Positions 25,178 through 33,435 of a DNA stretch of 64,000 nt are shown here, piece after piece. Positions within the stretch are counted from its first letter, which is position 1, and each line of letters begins with the position of its first letter. The DNA comes from Enterobacter asburiae. Lineage in GTDB: Bacteria; Pseudomonadota; Gammaproteobacteria; Enterobacterales; Enterobacteriaceae. The notes beneath the pieces are model-generated. The model was given only the letters and a program-made list of their open reading frames with translations, searched no databases and was not told where the DNA came from. Where the stretch lies: assembly GCF_007035645.1 (NCBI RefSeq), contig NZ_AP019632.1, forward strand, positions 2,046,001-2,110,000, given 5' to 3'. A program made the translations under genes and the position numbers.

Positions 25178-28155
25178 TTCAGGTATACGCTCCCGCTGTC
25201 GATCCAGTAGTGGCTACCGCTGTGTCGGCGATCGGCCAAAGTATTCAGTTTGAAGGTTAATGCGTCAGGGGCAACCGGCGTGCCGTCCTGCAGCCAGGCA
25301 TCGCTCAGCTCGAAGGCCTCAGGACCTTCCTGCTTGCTGCCGCCGCAGAGCTTCAGCCGCACGTTCAGCACGCCGTCACCGGCAATGGCTTTCGCCAGTT
25401 CAGCCGAGTTGATGCTGAGCGTGTAGAGCGGCGTGGCGGGCCAGCGCGCGTTCGCCAGCTGGCGGAAGCCGAGGGTAACGTTACCGCGCAGCGGGAAGTG
25501 CAGACGCGCGTCGAGCTTCGCGCCCGGCTTATCGAGGTCGATATCCTGATACCAGACGTTTTCCTCGCGCAGGGTATTAACGGTGTTATCCAGCACGCCG
25601 AGATACCGCACGGTTGAATACGCACCAATGTCTGCGGCTTTAAAGTTGAAGCGCGGCAGACGCAGGTCGAGCGCCAGGCTGCAGAGCATGGCCCCCACCG
25701 CGGCCGTTGATTTCGGGTTGCCAATGCGCCCCTGCTGGCTGAACGGATACCACTCGTGCACCTGGTATTTATCCAGCCAGACGATGCGGTTGACCGGCAC
25801 CGGCTGCAGATGACGAATCAGCGCCTGAACGCCAGGCAGGCAGCCGGGGCGTCCGGTGATCAGCAGAATATCGCAGCTGTAATGGGATATCGCCTCGCAC
25901 ACCGCGTGGAGCGGCGAGGCCAGCGTAAATTGCCCGGCCAGCATCGCATCCTGCATTTCGCGGAAGTTCACGTGCAGCGGCACGGCGAACAGGTCAAACG
26001 CGTCTGAACCCGCAGGCAGGGCATGATCGATCGCCTGCTGCAGATAATTCATTACGTTGCGGGTCGGTTTCTGCGGCAGGAGATCGCCAAAGGTGGCATG
26101 CAGACCGGCCAGCGGATCGTCAACGTCGCTCGATTCCCACGCGGCAAGAATAGCGTGGCCAATCGGCATAAACAGCTGAAGCGCCGTTTGCTGGCGGAGT
26201 ACGGCCTGGGTGTCTATGCGCCCGGAGTCACCAAACAGCGACGCCATCAGCAGCGAGGCGTCCGCGATACCGGATTTTTGCAGCTGCGTTTGCAGGGCAG
26301 GCAACACGTAGCGCTGAATCACGTCCAGAAGCGTATCGTCGCCCGCGACTTTAAAACCTTCACGGAACAGCAGCTGCGGGGTGATCTTGACGTTATTGCC
26401 GGAACCGTCATCCAGCTGATAATGGGTGATCGCCATATCCGTTGTGCCGCCGCCGATGTCGATGGAGGCAACGCGCAGCGCGCGGCCCGGCTGGTTACCC
26501 GGCTCAGGCTCACGGTCCGGGCGGGCCAGGGAGGCGAAGAAGGCTTCGGTCTGACCGCCAAAGCGGGAGATCGCTTCGTTATACAGCCAGACCAGCTGAC
26601 CGCAGCTGGCTTCATCCCACTCCATCTGGATTTCAGGAACCGGCACCACGCTTTTATCCTGCTGTTTGCGGGTGACAAAATCCTCATCCTGCGGGTGCCA
26701 GCCCATCGCTTTCCAGACGATGGCGATGGCTTCAAACATGCGGCGACGGAAAATCTCGCGCTCCTGCTTTGGCATGGCCGAGGGCAGGGTCAGGATCAGG
26801 GTGCGTAGCTGGCGCGGTGACGCGGGGAAGCCCAGACGCAGGCGCGTGGCGACGCTGTTGATCTGCCCCAGCGCCTGCGCCAGCAGCTCGCACAGCATGT
26901 GCGTCATCAGCGTACTGCGGCTGTACTGCGGCGAGAAGACCGGCAGCCGCTCGTCCTGCGGCAGCGTGAAGAGCGGTTCGCCGTCATCGTTCATCAGGTT
27001 CATCAGCGGAAACGCGGTGGCAAGCGGCTCACGCTGGGTTTTGCTGTTCATCTGGCTAAAGCGCCAGTCCTGCACGACTGGCGTTTCATCCCACAGGTAG
27101 CGACGCGGGCTGGAGATGCCGCTGTTGCCTTCGGTCCCAAGACGCTGCATCGCCAGCTTGCGGGCTTCATCGCCCACGCGAACAATCGACGGCCAGACAA
27201 AGGCATCTTCGCGACCGCTTTCAACCGAGAAGTGCTGTTTGCCAAAGCGCGCTTCCGAAAACTCGAGACGGCTGGTAAACAGCGGCGCATTCAGGAACTG
27301 CGGCTCGCTTAATGAGCGTACCTGCAGCTCGGCGGTCTGGCGCAGGCCATCGTTCGCATCGCCGTGGTCTTCGATAATGACGCCGCAGGTGTGGGTATTG
27401 CCCACGTCGAGGATCAGGTCGACCGGAATGGCAGGCGTGCTGAGCGTATGGGTAACAAATTTCACTTCCGGCACGGTAAGCTGTTCACCGAGCATGGTCA
27501 GCAGGTTAAGCCAGTGGGCCTGATATTCAAACCCGCGCATCGCTTGCTGGAGATCGCGTTCTGAGCGGTTTTCAACGCCGTCGGCATACTGGGTAAAGGC
27601 CTCGCGCAGCCAGCCGTCAATCCAGGTCTGGTCGAGGAAACTTTCAACTTCGTTGTCTCGCCAGGCCAGCGCGAATCGGGTCCCGTTCAGAATATCGTTT
27701 TCAACCGGGGACAGGGCGGACGTGGCGTGTTCTGCAATCTGGCTGTCAAGGGCGAGCGTGACGCGGTGCGTATTGCCTGCCGTATCGGGTGTATCCAGCC
27801 TGCGCACCTGAACGCGGGCCCAGTTATCCGGCCCCTCAACAAAGGTTCGCGGCGGGTTGAAGCGCAGGAACGGAACCGGAAGCCAGACGCCGTCCAGCAC
27901 CGCCAGGGACTGATGCAGCGGGATGGTGGTTTCCGGTTTAACCACTTCAGGCTGACCACCGTTCGTTCCCGGCACGGTATAGCGCCCGTTAACCAGGTCG
28001 AAATCGAGCCGCAGCAGCGGGCCGTTCGCGGTTTTACGTACGAAGCGCCCGTTGCTGGCGGTGTCCTGCGGCGTCAGACCGAAATCAAGGAACTGCACGC
28101 CGCTGTTGGCAATAAGCGTGACGCTTTGTTTATAGTCGCAAAGATTAACCAGCAT
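25174..28155 (-). CDS. srfB: SrfB-family ASKHA (Hsp70/actin-fold) ATPase-like protein
   Basis: 993 residues from ATG 28155 (MLVNLCDYKQS), four bases after the srfA stop; a GTG at 28167 is the alternative start. The actin/Hsp70 nucleotide-fold motifs appear in order: phosphate-1 ILDVGNTHTCGVII (about 250-265), connect-1 LILTLPSAMPKQE (about 455), phosphate-2 SIDIGGGTTDMAI (about 565) and adenosine LLITGRPGCLPGVQ (about 770). A beta-rich region lies at both ends. No signal or membrane segment. Likely an ATP-driven switch working with SrfA and SrfC (inference). Confidence 0.88.
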   Translation of the reverse strand: MLVNLCDYKQSVTLIANSGVQFLDFGLTPQDTASNGRFVRKTANGPLLRLDFDLVNGRYTVPGTNGGQPEVVKPETTIPLHQSLAVLDGVWLPVPFLRFNPPRTFVEGPDNWARVQVRRLDTPDTAGNTHRVTLALDSQIAEHATSALSPVENDILNGTRFALAWRDNEVESFLDQTWIDGWLREAFTQYADGVENRSERDLQQAMRGFEYQAHWLNLLTMLGEQLTVPEVKFVTHTLSTPAIPVDLILDVGNTHTCGVIIEDHGDANDGLRQTAELQVRSLSEPQFLNAPLFTSRLEFSEARFGKQHFSVESGREDAFVWPSIVRVGDEARKLAMQRLGTEGNSGISSPRRYLWDETPVVQDWRFSQMNSKTQREPLATAFPLMNLMNDDGEPLFTLPQDERLPVFSPQYSRSTLMTHMLCELLAQALGQINSVATRLRLGFPASPRQLRTLILTLPSAMPKQEREIFRRRMFEAIAIVWKAMGWHPQDEDFVTRKQQDKSVVPVPEIQMEWDEASCGQLVWLYNEAISRFGGQTEAFFASLARPDREPEPGNQPGRALRVASIDIGGGTTDMAITHYQLDDGSGNNVKITPQLLFREGFKVAGDDTLLDVIQRYVLPALQTQLQKSGIADASLLMASLFGDSGRIDTQAVLRQQTALQLFMPIGHAILAAWESSDVDDPLAGLHATFGDLLPQKPTRNVMNYLQQAIDHALPAGSDAFDLFAVPLHVNFREMQDAMLAGQFTLASPLHAVCEAISHYSCDILLITGRPGCLPGVQALIRHLQPVPVNRIVWLDKYQVHEWYPFSQQGRIGNPKSTAAVGAMLCSLALDLRLPRFNFKAADIGAYSTVRYLGVLDNTVNTLREENVWYQDIDLDKPGAKLDARLHFPLRGNVTLGFRQLANARWPATPLYTLSINSAELAKAIAGDGVLNVRLKLCGGSKQEGPEAFELSDAWLQDGTPVAPDALTFKLNTLADRRHSGSHYWIDSGSVYLK

Positions 28156-28159
28156 AGGA

Positions 28160-29506
28160 TCAGGCACCTGCTTTCTTGAACGTCAGGGGAACGACGGTAT
28201 TGGCATCATAACGGGCGCGACATTCTGCGATATCGCTGGCGCCTGCTTTACAGGCAACCTCCGGCATCGGGTAGCGGGAGCCGTCGGTGCAGCGGGCAGT
28301 ACCGCGACTTTTAATCATCAGCTCGCCGTTGCTGTGCAGGCCGGAGAAGACCTCCGCGCGGCAGACAACGTTGTCGCCATGGACAACCCGGGCGAAGCCC
28401 TTATTGTTCTGGATCTGATAGCGCATTGACGGCGGCTTGCCGGTGACTGGATCTTTCACGTCCAGAACCGCACGCCAGGTGCCGTTCAGGAAACGCGTCG
28501 ATCCCGCTTTCACCTGATTCGCTTCCATCACCATGGCATCTTTCGGGATGGCGACAATCACCACCGGGGCAGGCTGTGGCGCAGGCGCCAGAGCAGGCTC
28601 TTTTTCTTTGCTTGCCAGGACCTCTGCCTGATGCAGCGGTAATTTCATGGCCAGCGGCTCAACCGCTTTGATCGGCTTTGGCGCAATCTCTACGGGCTGG
28701 GGGGCGGGCACCGGGGCGGGCTCAGCGGAAGGCGACTGTTTTGGCCACAGCAGCGGTGCGGCAATGGCGGCAACGATCGCGACGGCAACCGGCAGCGTCC
28801 ACAGGGGAACGCGGCGCTTTTTCGCGACGATCGGCACAGCCGGTTCCTGAACGGGTTGCGCAACGGCCGGGGCCGGCTCTGGCTCATACAGATCTTCCGG
28901 CGTGATGCGCACCACCGTGGAAGGGGCGATCAGCGGCTCGTCGGCGTGTTCAAATGCTACAACCGGTTCTGGCTCAGGCTCGGGTTCAGGATCTTCAATC
29001 ACAACGGGGGCGGGCTCAGGGACCAGCGATTCACGCAGGCAGTCGAGAACATCGTCGCGCGCATTCTCGTTCAGGTTGACGAACCCCCAGAAGCTGATGA
29101 CCGGCTTTCCGTCCACCAGGAAGAGGAAGTTTTCACCCGGGAACTGAAACGCCTTCGACAGCAGAGAACCAAAAAGCTGCTGCGCGGTTTTGGGCGACAG
29201 GAGGCATTTCTTGCTTAACGACTCAACGCTGGCTAGCGTGTTTTCCAGGTAGCGCAGGGCGCGATAACGGTCATCTTCATCGGCCGCTTTCCAGCTGGTT
29301 ACGCTCCCTTCAACGGGGGAATACCAGTCCACGCGGTCACCGCTGTCGTTGACCTGCGGAATAGCCAGACAGTCGACGATGGCCTGTTGTTTGCGCAACC
29401 GGAGCGCTTCCCGGATTTGTAACGCTGATTCAAAAACGGCTTGTCCGCCGCCGCCCACGGCCTGAAAGTCATCCAGGTTACCGCTGCGTAAAAGAGTTTT
29501 TGCCAC
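28160..29506 (-). CDS. srfA: SrfA-family bitopic membrane protein with proline-rich linker
   Basis: 448 residues. N-terminal cytoplasmic domain of about 160 residues; a Glu-Pro repeat (EPEPEPEP, about 173-181) and further Pro-rich stretches; KKRR followed by one membrane helix (about 233-254), so the N-terminus is inside; a second Pro/Ala-rich linker (about 258-320); then a C-terminal periplasmic domain with four Cys (VVCRAE, ARCTDG, VACKAG, AECRAR) that could make two disulfides. The shape recalls TonB- or TolA-like linkers crossing the envelope. First gene of srfABC. Confidence 0.83.
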   Translation of the reverse strand: MAKTLLRSGNLDDFQAVGGGGQAVFESALQIREALRLRKQQAIVDCLAIPQVNDSGDRVDWYSPVEGSVTSWKAADEDDRYRALRYLENTLASVESLSKKCLLSPKTAQQLFGSLLSKAFQFPGENFLFLVDGKPVISFWGFVNLNENARDDVLDCLRESLVPEPAPVVIEDPEPEPEPEPVVAFEHADEPLIAPSTVVRITPEDLYEPEPAPAVAQPVQEPAVPIVAKKRRVPLWTLPVAVAIVAAIAAPLLWPKQSPSAEPAPVPAPQPVEIAPKPIKAVEPLAMKLPLHQAEVLASKEKEPALAPAPQPAPVVIVAIPKDAMVMEANQVKAGSTRFLNGTWRAVLDVKDPVTGKPPSMRYQIQNNKGFARVVHGDNVVCRAEVFSGLHSNGELMIKSRGTARCTDGSRYPMPEVACKAGASDIAECRARYDANTVVPLTFKKAGA

Positions 29507-29762
29507 GATTTGATCCCATATACTTCTTCACACCGTTACTTTAACGAAACGAGGAAGCAACCAAACGGGGGAAGAGACGCTAAAAGGACCGATTTCTTGC
29601 GGCATAGAAAGTGACGGTTGTGCTTGACGAATAATGGCCCTTAAGGCAAATCACCTTTTCGGGCGCTGGCTGTTAAAACAGCAAAAAACGCGGCTTTAGA
29701 ATAACCTGATAGTGTTTCGTTATTTGCCAGGTCATATCGCCTGTGCTGTTATTACTGTCTTA

Positions 29763-29768
29763 TATAAT
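29763..29768 (+). promoter_or_regulatory. -10 element of the orphan peptide-binding protein
   Basis: TATAAT inside TATATAATAA, 21 bases before the ATG at 29790. This divergent promoter faces the srfABC promoter across 283 bases. Confidence 0.45.
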
Positions 29769-29789
29769 AAAACTGTCAGGGTTATAACC

Positions 29790-31388
29790 ATGTCTACAGG
29801 GAAAACACTGCTCGCCCTTGCGCTGAGCGCGCTGTTACCGGCCGGTGCCGCATGGGCGGCAAACAACGACACCCTTATTTACTGTTCTGAAGCGTCCCCC
29901 GAGTCCTTCAACCCGCAAATCGCCAGCTCTGGCCCGTCTTTTGTGGCCAGCTCTCAGGTACTGTACAACCGCCTGATCAACTTTGACCCGGTGAAAAACA
30001 CCCCGGTCCCGTCGCTGGCGGAGTCCTGGACGATTTCGCCTGACGGCAAGACCTATACCTTTGCCCTGCGCAAAGGGGTGAAGTTCAACAGCAATAAATA
30101 CTTCAAACCGACGCGCGATTTTAACGCCGATGACGTTATTTTCTCGGTTCTGCGTCAGAAAGACCCTAAACACCCTTATCACAACGTGTCGCAGGGCAAC
30201 TACGAATACTTTAACGACGTCGGGCTCGATAAGCTGATTCAGGACGTGAAAAAGGTCGACGACTATCACGTTCAGTTCACCCTCAGCGAGCCTAACGCCG
30301 CGTTTCTGGCCGACTGGGGGATGGATTTCGCCTCGATTCTTTCCGCCGAATACGCCGACGCGATGCTGAAAAAAGGCACGCCTGAAAACGTGGACACCTG
30401 GCCGATTGGCACCGGGCCTTATGTCCTGCAGCAGTACAAGGTGGATTCGCTGATTCGCTACGTCGCTAACCCGAACTACTGGGAAGGCGAGGTGCCGACG
30501 AAGCATCTCATCTTCTCCATCACGCCGAATGTGGAAACCCGTCTGGCGAAGCTGCAGACCAACGAGTGCCAGATTATTCCTGCACCGTCCCCGGTTCAGT
30601 TTGACGCCATCAAGAACAACAAAGACCTGACGCTGCACTCGGTCGATGCGCTAAACGTCGGCTATCTGGCGTTTAACACCGAGAAAAAACCGTTTGATAA
30701 CGTGCTGGTGCGCCAGGCGCTTAACTACGCGACCGACAAGAAGGCTATCGTCAATGCGGTCTTTATGGGTTCCGGTACGGTGGCAAAATCGCCGATCCCG
30801 CCAAATATGCTGGGCTTTAATAAAGACCTGAAGGACTACAGCTACGATCCTGAAAAAGCGAAAGCGCTGCTGAAGCAGGCGGGGCTGGAGAAGGGGGCGG
30901 AAGTCACGCTGTGGTCAATGCCGGTTCAGCGTCCGTACAACCCGAACTCGCGTCGTATCGCGGAGATGATCCAGAGCGACTGGGCGAAAGTCGGCGTGAA
31001 GGCCAAAATTGTCTCTTACGAGTGGGGGGAATATCTCTCCGGAATGCGTAAAGGCGAACATGACTCCGCGCTGTTTGGCTGGATGTCCGATAACGGCGAC
31101 CCGGACAACTTTGCCGACGTGCTGCTGGGCTGCAACAGCATTAAAACCGGATCCAACGCCGCGCGCTGGTGCGATAAGGGTTATGATGATCTGGTGCAAA
31201 AAGCGAAGCTGACCAGCAGCCCGGCCGAGCGCGCGAAACTCTACGGCCAGGCGCAGGAGATCTTCTACCAGCAGGCGCCGTGGATCGCACTGGCAAACGG
31301 GAAAACGTTCTATGCGACCCGCAGCAACGTGACCGGATACAGCGTGAGCCTGATGGGCAGCGATTTCTCTAAGGCGAAGCTGAACTAA
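29790..31388 (+). CDS. Orphan DppA-like peptide/nickel-family substrate-binding protein
   Basis: 532 residues from ATG 29790; a signal peptide ends GAAWA. Cluster C binding protein of the DppA/OppA family: LIYCSEASPESFNPQ, KDPKHPYHNVSQGNYEYF, WPIGTGPYVLQQYK and SMPVQRPYNPNSRR closely parallel DppA. No permease or ATPase genes are adjacent, so it probably feeds a transporter encoded elsewhere, such as Dpp. Divergent from srfA. It could bind di/tripeptides, haem or another ligand; the sequence does not decide. Confidence 0.85.
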   Translation: MSTGKTLLALALSALLPAGAAWAANNDTLIYCSEASPESFNPQIASSGPSFVASSQVLYNRLINFDPVKNTPVPSLAESWTISPDGKTYTFALRKGVKFNSNKYFKPTRDFNADDVIFSVLRQKDPKHPYHNVSQGNYEYFNDVGLDKLIQDVKKVDDYHVQFTLSEPNAAFLADWGMDFASILSAEYADAMLKKGTPENVDTWPIGTGPYVLQQYKVDSLIRYVANPNYWEGEVPTKHLIFSITPNVETRLAKLQTNECQIIPAPSPVQFDAIKNNKDLTLHSVDALNVGYLAFNTEKKPFDNVLVRQALNYATDKKAIVNAVFMGSGTVAKSPIPPNMLGFNKDLKDYSYDPEKAKALLKQAGLEKGAEVTLWSMPVQRPYNPNSRRIAEMIQSDWAKVGVKAKIVSYEWGEYLSGMRKGEHDSALFGWMSDNGDPDNFADVLLGCNSIKTGSNAARWCDKGYDDLVQKAKLTSSPAERAKLYGQAQEIFYQQAPWIALANGKTFYATRSNVTGYSVSLMGSDFSKAKLN

Positions 31389-31398
31389 GCGTTTTATT

Positions 31399-31426
31399 GC
31401 CCGGTAAGGCGTAGCCGCCACCGGGC
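31399..31426. repeat. REP-like palindrome before ydcY
   Basis: GCCCGGT (31399-31405) pairs with the ACCGGGC ending at 31426. This is a single REP unit after the binding-protein gene; it may act as a 3' end stabiliser. Confidence 0.6.
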
Positions 31427-31444
31427 ACATAACAAGGAGTGACA

Positions 31445-31678
31445 ATGTCACATTTAAATGAAGTTACCGCCCGTGTCGATGCCGCCATTGAAGAGAGCGT
31501 CATCACCCATATGAATGAACTGCTGATCGAATTAAGTGATGATGCAGATCTCAGCCGTGAAGAACGCTACACCCAGCAGCAGCGTCTGCGTACCGCGATT
31601 TCGCACCACGGTAAGCAGCATAAAGAGGAGTTGGACGCGCGTGAGGAACAGCTGACCAAAGGCGGCACCATACTGTAA
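31445..31678 (+). CDS. ydcY: DUF2526 family protein YdcY
   Basis: 77 residues from ATG 31445 (MSHLNEVTARVDAAIEES), preceded by AAGGAG. All-helical and charged, ending LTKGGTIL as in E. coli YdcY. Function unknown. Convergent with ydcZ, with only three bases between the stops. Confidence 0.9.
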   Translation: MSHLNEVTARVDAAIEESVITHMNELLIELSDDADLSREERYTQQQRLRTAISHHGKQHKEELDAREEQLTKGGTIL

Positions 31679-31681
31679 CGT

Positions 31682-32131
31682 TCAAAACTGGCGTCGCGCC
31701 ACCAGCCAGGCCCCGACGACCAGCATCACCGCGCCGCACACCGGGCCAATCAGGGCGCGCAGCGGAATGCCGTTGCTCCTCAGCACGTCCATCACCAGTC
31801 CGCCAATCAGCTGGCTTGCTACCAGCACGGCGATAGTCGTCGCCGCGCCAACGTTCTGATACCCGCTGATGCTGGCAAACACGAAAAACGACCCCAGCAG
31901 CCCCGGGATAAGCGTCCACCAGCGTACCGTTGCGGCCAGCTCGCTAAATCCGGCGACGCCCTGTTTCAGCAGCAGAATGCTGACAAACAGCACAATGCCG
32001 ACCAGGGAGTTCAGCAGCATCGCGATAAGGATCGTGGAGGAGGACTGGGTGATACGCACCATTAAGGTATTTTGCACCACCAGACCTATTCCCGCCGCCA
32101 CCAGAAACGCCAGGGTCAGGGATTGATTCAT
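31682..32131 (-). CDS. ydcZ: DMT-like (DUF606) inner-membrane protein YdcZ
   Basis: 149 residues, about five helices, with the DUF606 features GIGLVVQNTLMVRI near the N-terminus and LIGPVCGAVMLVVGAWLVAR at the end. It follows mnaT with an ATGA overlap, so it is coexpressed. Probably half of an EamA-like small-molecule exporter; substrate unknown. Confidence 0.9.
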   Translation of the reverse strand: MNQSLTLAFLVAAGIGLVVQNTLMVRITQSSSTILIAMLLNSLVGIVLFVSILLLKQGVAGFSELAATVRWWTLIPGLLGSFFVFASISGYQNVGAATTIAVLVASQLIGGLVMDVLRSNGIPLRALIGPVCGAVMLVVGAWLVARRQF

Positions 32132-32646
32132 GGGATAGCGTCCGGATCGCTGCGCTCGTCCAGCTGCAGCTGCATAAAGGTTAAGTCCAGCCAGCGGCCA
32201 AACTTGGTTCCCACCTGCGGCATCTGCCCCGTGGTGACAAAACCAAGAGTTTCGTGGAGATGAATCGAGGCATGGTTTTGCGCTTCAATACCGGCCACCA
32301 TCACGTGTTTGCCGATGGCGCGGGCCTCGTTAATCAGCGCGATCATCAGCGTGCGGCCAATGCCTTTTCCCTGATGGTCCGGGTGGACGTAGACCGAATG
32401 CTCAACCGTATGACGGAAACCGTCGAAGGCGCGCCAGTCACCGAAAGAGGCGTAACCGGTGATAACGCCGTCTTCCTCACTCACCAGAACCGGGTAACCC
32501 GCGAGCGTGCGCGCCTCAAACCAGGCGATTCGGTTATCGGTATCGACGGTTTTATCGTTCCAGATCGCGGCAGTATGCAGCACCGCGTGGTTGTAGATTT
32601 TTCCTATCGCGGCGCAGTCTTCCTTGCAGGCATGACGAACGATCAT
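32128..32646 (-). CDS. mnaT: L-amino acid N-acyltransferase MnaT (YncA)
   Basis: 172 residues, as in E. coli. GNAT fold with the acetyl-CoA loop VHPDHQGKGIGRTLM. The family acetylates methionine sulfone, methionine sulfoximine and phosphinothricin-like amino acids. AGAGGG precedes the ATG. Divergent from the XRE-cupin gene, and a shared repeated operator lies between them. Cotranscribed with ydcZ, perhaps the exporter of the acetylated product (inference). Confidence 0.92.
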   Translation of the reverse strand: MIVRHACKEDCAAIGKIYNHAVLHTAAIWNDKTVDTDNRIAWFEARTLAGYPVLVSEEDGVITGYASFGDWRAFDGFRHTVEHSVYVHPDHQGKGIGRTLMIALINEARAIGKHVMVAGIEAQNHASIHLHETLGFVTTGQMPQVGTKFGRWLDLTFMQLQLDERSDPDAIP

Positions 32647-32669
32647 GATTAACCCTCTGTGTGTTGTTT

Positions 32670-32687
32670 ACTATAGTATTACGTTAT
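32670..32687. promoter_or_regulatory. Operator copy 1 (mnaT side)
   Basis: ACTATAGTATTACGTTAT. The core TACTATAGTA (32669-32678) is a perfect palindrome and contains a TATAGT that would serve as -10 for mnaT, with a start near 32662. Matches copy 2 at 16 of 18 positions. Confidence 0.5.
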
Positions 32688-32778
32688 TCCTACGATATTA
32701 CACAATCGTATCTCCCGATCGCTACGGCATAAGCCATATTTTTTTGTTATCAAAAGCCCATTGAAATGCCGTTCATAC

Positions 32779-32796
32779 ACTATAGTATGACGTCAT
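32779..32796. promoter_or_regulatory. Operator copy 2 (XRE-cupin side, overlaps start codon)
   Basis: ACTATAGTATGACGTCAT. TATAGT at 32781-32786 could be the -10 of the regulator gene, which would put transcription start at or next to the ATG at 32795 (near-leaderless message). It lies within the broader dyad CATAC-N6-GTATG (32775-32790). Likely autoregulatory. Confidence 0.5.
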
Positions 32797-33370
32797 GAAC
32801 ACCATAACAGACACAATGAATCAACGGATTAGCGCAAGAATTCGCCTTGAACGCGAGTCTCGCGGATGGTCCCTGAGCGAGCTTGCTGACCGGGCAGGGG
32901 TCTCGCGCGCGATGATCCACAAGATAGAACGCGGAGACAGCAGCCCGACAGCCACCTTGCTGGCCCGTCTGTCCGGCGCGTTTGGTATCAGCATGTCCAC
33001 GCTCATTGCCCGGGCCGAAATGCAGGAGGGCAAGCTGCTGCGCCTTGCCAACCAGCCCGTCTGGCGCGACCCACAGACGCACTACCTCCGCCGCCATGTT
33101 TCTCCCCGCACCGATCTTCCCATCGACCTTGTTCAGGTTGAATTGCCCGCGGGCAGCGATGTTCCGATGCCTGCCTCTTCTTACGCGCTGGCACGTCAGC
33201 TTATCTGGCTTCAGTCCGGCGAGCTGGTGTTTCAGGAGGGCGATACGCGCCACGAAATGCACGCCGGAGACTGTCTCGAGCTGGGGCCGCCAAATGACTG
33301 CCGGTTCATCAACGAAACGAATGAAACCTGCATCTATCTGGTCGTACGGCTTAACCAGTCTGCCTCGTAA
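32795..33370 (+). CDS. XRE-family HTH + cupin transcriptional regulator
   Basis: 191 residues. N-terminal XRE helix-turn-helix (WSLSELADRAGVSRAMIHKI, then ERGDSSPTATLLARLS), followed by a cupin domain (LIWLQSGELVFQEGD and MHAGDCLELGPPNDC). This architecture senses small molecules through the cupin. No ribosome site precedes 32795 or the alternative ATG at 32816, in line with a leaderless message. Placed to control mnaT-ydcZ and itself through the repeats at 32670 and 32779. It is not E. coli SutR, whose sequence is different. Confidence 0.85.
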   Translation: MNTITDTMNQRISARIRLERESRGWSLSELADRAGVSRAMIHKIERGDSSPTATLLARLSGAFGISMSTLIARAEMQEGKLLRLANQPVWRDPQTHYLRRHVSPRTDLPIDLVQVELPAGSDVPMPASSYALARQLIWLQSGELVFQEGDTRHEMHAGDCLELGPPNDCRFINETNETCIYLVVRLNQSAS

Positions 33371-33435
33371 TGCTAATGCGATAACGCCGATCGTGAGCCA
33401 GGCTGTAATGACATTTGTACCAGAAGGAGATCCCG

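Noticed and set aside
26023..26808. 261-codon plus-strand frame opposite srfB
   Set aside because: Antisense to a gene with clear motifs, no ribosome site, composition typical of a shadow frame.
28678..28905. Small frames over the srfA proline-rich linker
   Set aside because: Artifacts of repetitive Pro/Ala/Glu codons read in other frames.
32795..33370. Naming the XRE-cupin gene sutR (ydcN)
   Set aside because: Architecture is shared, but the residues do not match the E. coli SutR sequence I recall and the place is different.
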